Shown here: positions 50,301 through 64,000 of the stretch, in pieces
Layout of the letters: the number at the start of each line of letters is the position of its first letter
How positions within the stretch are numbered: the stretch's first letter is position 1
DNA from: Diploscapter coronatus
Lineage: Eukaryota; Nematoda; Chromadorea; Rhabditida; Rhabditidae
Direction: 5' to 3'
Assembly: GCA_964036155.1 (NCBI GenBank)
Contig: OZ038423.1
Coordinates: 35,169,249 to 35,233,248, forward strand
Length of the DNA stretch: 64,000 bases
Made by a program: the position numbers and the translations under genes
Notes under the pieces: generated by a model
Told to the model about the DNA's origin: nothing
Seen by the model: only the letters and a program-made list of their open reading frames with translations
Database searches by the model: none

Positions 50301-51540
50301 TTTTCGGAATCTGCTTTCCTAATTTTGAAAATGAAATTAAAAATCTGCATTTAAATCTTGTTTCGTCCTGAACTTCTTTTTAAAATGATTTTATAGTATA
50401 ACGACAACAGTAGCTTCGATCGGGTCAGGGTCGGTACCTGCTGGCTTGGACACTATTGCTATCGTCCTCACAACAGTCGGATTGCCAAGGACTGACTTGC
50501 AACTCATTCTTGCTGTCGATTGGCTCTTGTAAGTCATCAAGTAAAAGAAAGATTTTACGATTTTCTAATTGAAGAGATCGAATCCGTACTTCCGTAAACG
50601 TGCTGGGCGATGGGTTTGGTGCAGGAATAATTCATCATTTGTCGAAAAATTCGTTATTAGAAGCAGATGCAGACGAGTTGCTCAGACAGATTCGAGATGA
50701 TATTCGTGAGTTTTTTCAAGGAAATACTGTAAAAAATAATTTGTACTTTAATCATGTTTTTTTTCTATTGCACAAATGAGTGAATTCTTGTCAAGGGAGA
50801 GAAGAATATCGAGAAATTGTGACAATAGGAATTCAACTTTAAAAAATATTGCATTTGCAAGCATTTTTCAATCACGAAAGAGTGATAACTCCTAAAATTA
50901 TAACTCTTCTCGAATGACTCAAATAATTTCGCGATTTGTAGATGAGCTAAACAAGCCGAATGTTCCACTACCAATGCACCACGTGCCGATGGCGACGCAA
51001 AGTGCCCCGATCAGCCATCACAGCACTGAGAATACTGTGAATAAGAAATTCTCACACGATCACACGGCCATTCAGATGCACCCTGTAAGTCTCGTGGAAT
51101 TTCGTTTCTAAATTGTTAGTCAAATTAATTATTAATCTTAGAGAATAGAAATGCATTTCTTGTGAATGAAGAAAAATTAGGCTCTAAGTAGGTTCACCCA
51201 GTAAGCGAATGTTAAGTCGGAAAGTTCATACCTTTTTAAGAAGAAAGCGTTGACAAAGAACACAAAGTTGAATTTTCCAAACGAATGGTTTGTGAACTGT
51301 TTGAATGTTCTAAAAAACTAATCCAATTATGTCACGATTCTAAACTTTCCCTGAAGATCATGATAATTCACTTTTGAAATTCTTCTCCTAATTAAGATGT
51401 TCGACCAAACTCCGACTCCATCAGAACGACCTGACAGAACTCATCAACCAGCAGCTCGCAGTGCGCGAGCCTCTTTCGCACCGATTCTCGACGAAGAGAG
51501 AAAGGCTTTGCTTAGTGATCACACCAAGTCCAAAGTTTAG
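47349..51540 (+). CDS. EAAT-type glutamate transporter (SLC1 / GLT family)
   Basis: A sodium-coupled dicarboxylate/amino-acid symporter family member, plasma membrane. Seventeen exons with agreeing phases (47349-47397, 47443-47482, 47841-47938, 47979-48067, 48384-48505, 48549-48561, 48620-48682, 48730-48879, 49052-49122, 49165-49241, 49440-49596, 49938-50023, 50071-50179, 50397-50528, 50575-50705, 50942-51084, 51397-51540) give 557 residues. Landmarks in order: [19 protein letters not shown] (TM2), [21 protein letters not shown] glycosylation candidates, [12 protein letters not shown]1 GTASSGAALP, TM7 [17 protein letters not shown]2 [14 protein letters not shown], and TM8 [18 protein letters not shown] with the substrate-binding D and R intact. 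HP1, TM7 and HP2 depart from the family norm. The start has only a few residues before TM1; the cytoplasmic tail is His/Ser/Pro-rich and ends KSKV. Confidence 0.92.
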
Positions 51541-51588
51541 ATATTCACTTTCATAGCTTGTATAAGATTTACCTTTCATAACCAAAAC

Positions 51589-51594
51589 AATAAA
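51589..51594 (+). terminator. Polyadenylation signal of the transporter gene
   Basis: AATAAA 49 bases after the transporter stop codon (51540), in the usual place for a nematode 3' UTR. Confidence 0.7.
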
Positions 51595-52364
51595 TTATAC
51601 TTTCTGAAGAGCATTCCACCTTCATCGCGGAACTAATTCTTCATTATTCGATGATGAAATTAAGTAGATTCATGACAAGGAAGAAATTTCATACAGATAA
51701 AGCACGATTTGGAATTGTGTAAAGTTTGACAGCTTGGATGTTGATTCCCATTCCCATCGGTCTAGCGAGCAGTGAATTGCAGGCTGTCTGATTGTGAGAT
51801 GCAGGGATTGAGATTGCTACTTTCCCCTTTCCTTCCCTTTCCATTCCTCTTTCCCACAGTTCTCTTCCTTCTTTCTCTCTTTCAATTGGTTTTTCCCTTA
51901 CCATTTATCCCTGTGAGAGGTCTGGGACAGGGAAAGGAGGAAAAAAGGCACAGAAAGAAAGATGATCAGTCTGAGAGTCAGTCAGTCATTCTGAGTTAGT
52001 CAGGAAGAGCAGCAGAAACTCTTTGGCAATTTGGAAAATACACGACTCGTGTAATAAATAGCCTTGTCTTTAATCTCGCTCTATCTCATATTTATCATCA
52101 AACTACATACTTGCAACCGTCATAATTCGTATTCACTACTTTCGTCGTTTCTAATGTTATTGACCTGATGATTTATGAATTTCATAGAAAAATTACGATG
52201 ACAAATTCAAGAGACTTTCTCTTTACTATTTCTTTTCCGAATCTTGTATTATTCAAATTATCAAACTCCTCCCTCTTGTAGTACTCAGATCGAACTTCCA
52301 CTGACTAATCCTTTCCAATCCTTCAGTTTCATCTGCTTATTTATCTCTTACTTAATGCATTCAG
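51595..52364. other. Intergenic, strand-biased C/T-rich DNA upstream of lag-1
   Basis: No gene seen. A C/T-rich strand with a GA-rich counterpart (51800-51960) and a GTCAGTCAGTCATT run near 51975. It includes a CSL consensus site at 51851-51858. It is the probable upstream region for the distal lag-1 exon. Confidence 0.5.
51851..51858 (-). promoter_or_regulatory. CSL/LAG-1 consensus site
   Basis: TTCCCACA, i.e. TGTGGGAA on the minus strand, fits YGTGGGAA, the high-affinity CSL site. It lies ~510 bases before the first distal lag-1 exon. A single 8-mer is weak evidence alone. Confidence 0.4.
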
Positions 52365-52368
52365 GTGT

Positions 52369-63998
<11,630 letters not shown>

Positions 63999-64000
63999 TT

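Noticed and set aside
50397..50600. Apparent loss of the substrate-binding aspartate in transporter TM8
   Set aside because: A first guess at the splice site gave LLNRIR, but using the GAAG acceptor at 50574 gives LLDRIR in phase, so the residue is conserved.

Overview
This is eukaryotic nuclear DNA, AT-rich, with genes cut by many short introns (43-47 bases up to a few hundred; GT..AG ends, TTTCAG-type acceptors). A cluster of nematode-type serpentine chemoreceptors, a nematode-style sulfotransferase, and recognisable MKS-1, LAG-1 (CSL), condensin CAP-H and glutamate-transporter genes point to a rhabditid-type nematode. I cannot fix the genus from sequence alone.

Left part (1-30.6 kb): an array of Sre-like seven-transmembrane receptor genes. 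Seven copies lie head-to-tail on the minus strand: one partial at the left edge (437-2038), then 2920-5559, 6307-8123, 8893-11280, 18539-20210, a remnant with its middle missing at 20838-21377, and 21910-24381. An eighth copy faces the other way (25982-30585, plus). They share one exon plan: an N-terminal exon, a TM exon containing a HPNLK-type loop, an ER-FASY-DYEK exon, an NQ-SLS-FQL exon, a TM exon, and a basic tail ending in W-x-x..D/N-I/V-YF-L-x-W. Between copies at 11.3-18.5 kb sit a sulfotransferase gene (exons 14.7-17.0 kb), a frameshifted mariner transposase fragment (17.4-17.77 kb) and a ~345-bp direct duplication. Introns and spacers carry many foldback and terminal-inverted-repeat elements; one receptor intron is expanded to 2.8 kb by them.

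Middle part (31-44 kb, minus): a mitochondrial RbfA-like ribosome-maturation gene (31073-33160), then a long, many-exon, very acidic condensin kleisin (CAP-H/Barren, DPY-26-like; 34259-43823).

Right part (44-64 kb, plus): mks-1 (44146-46941), a ciliary transition-zone B9 protein, divergent from the kleisin across ~320 bp that holds a perfect-consensus RFX/DAF-19 X-box; then an EAAT-type glutamate transporter (47349-51540) with unusual substitutions at substrate/ion-site motifs and a 13-nt microexon; then lag-1, the Notch-pathway CSL transcription factor, with two alternative sets of N-terminal exons that both reach the same common exon in the same phase. The right edge cuts lag-1 inside its beta-trefoil region. 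The gene set is conventional; the interest lies in gene structure, regulation and repeat-driven change in the receptor array. I found no clearly undescribed biological system.
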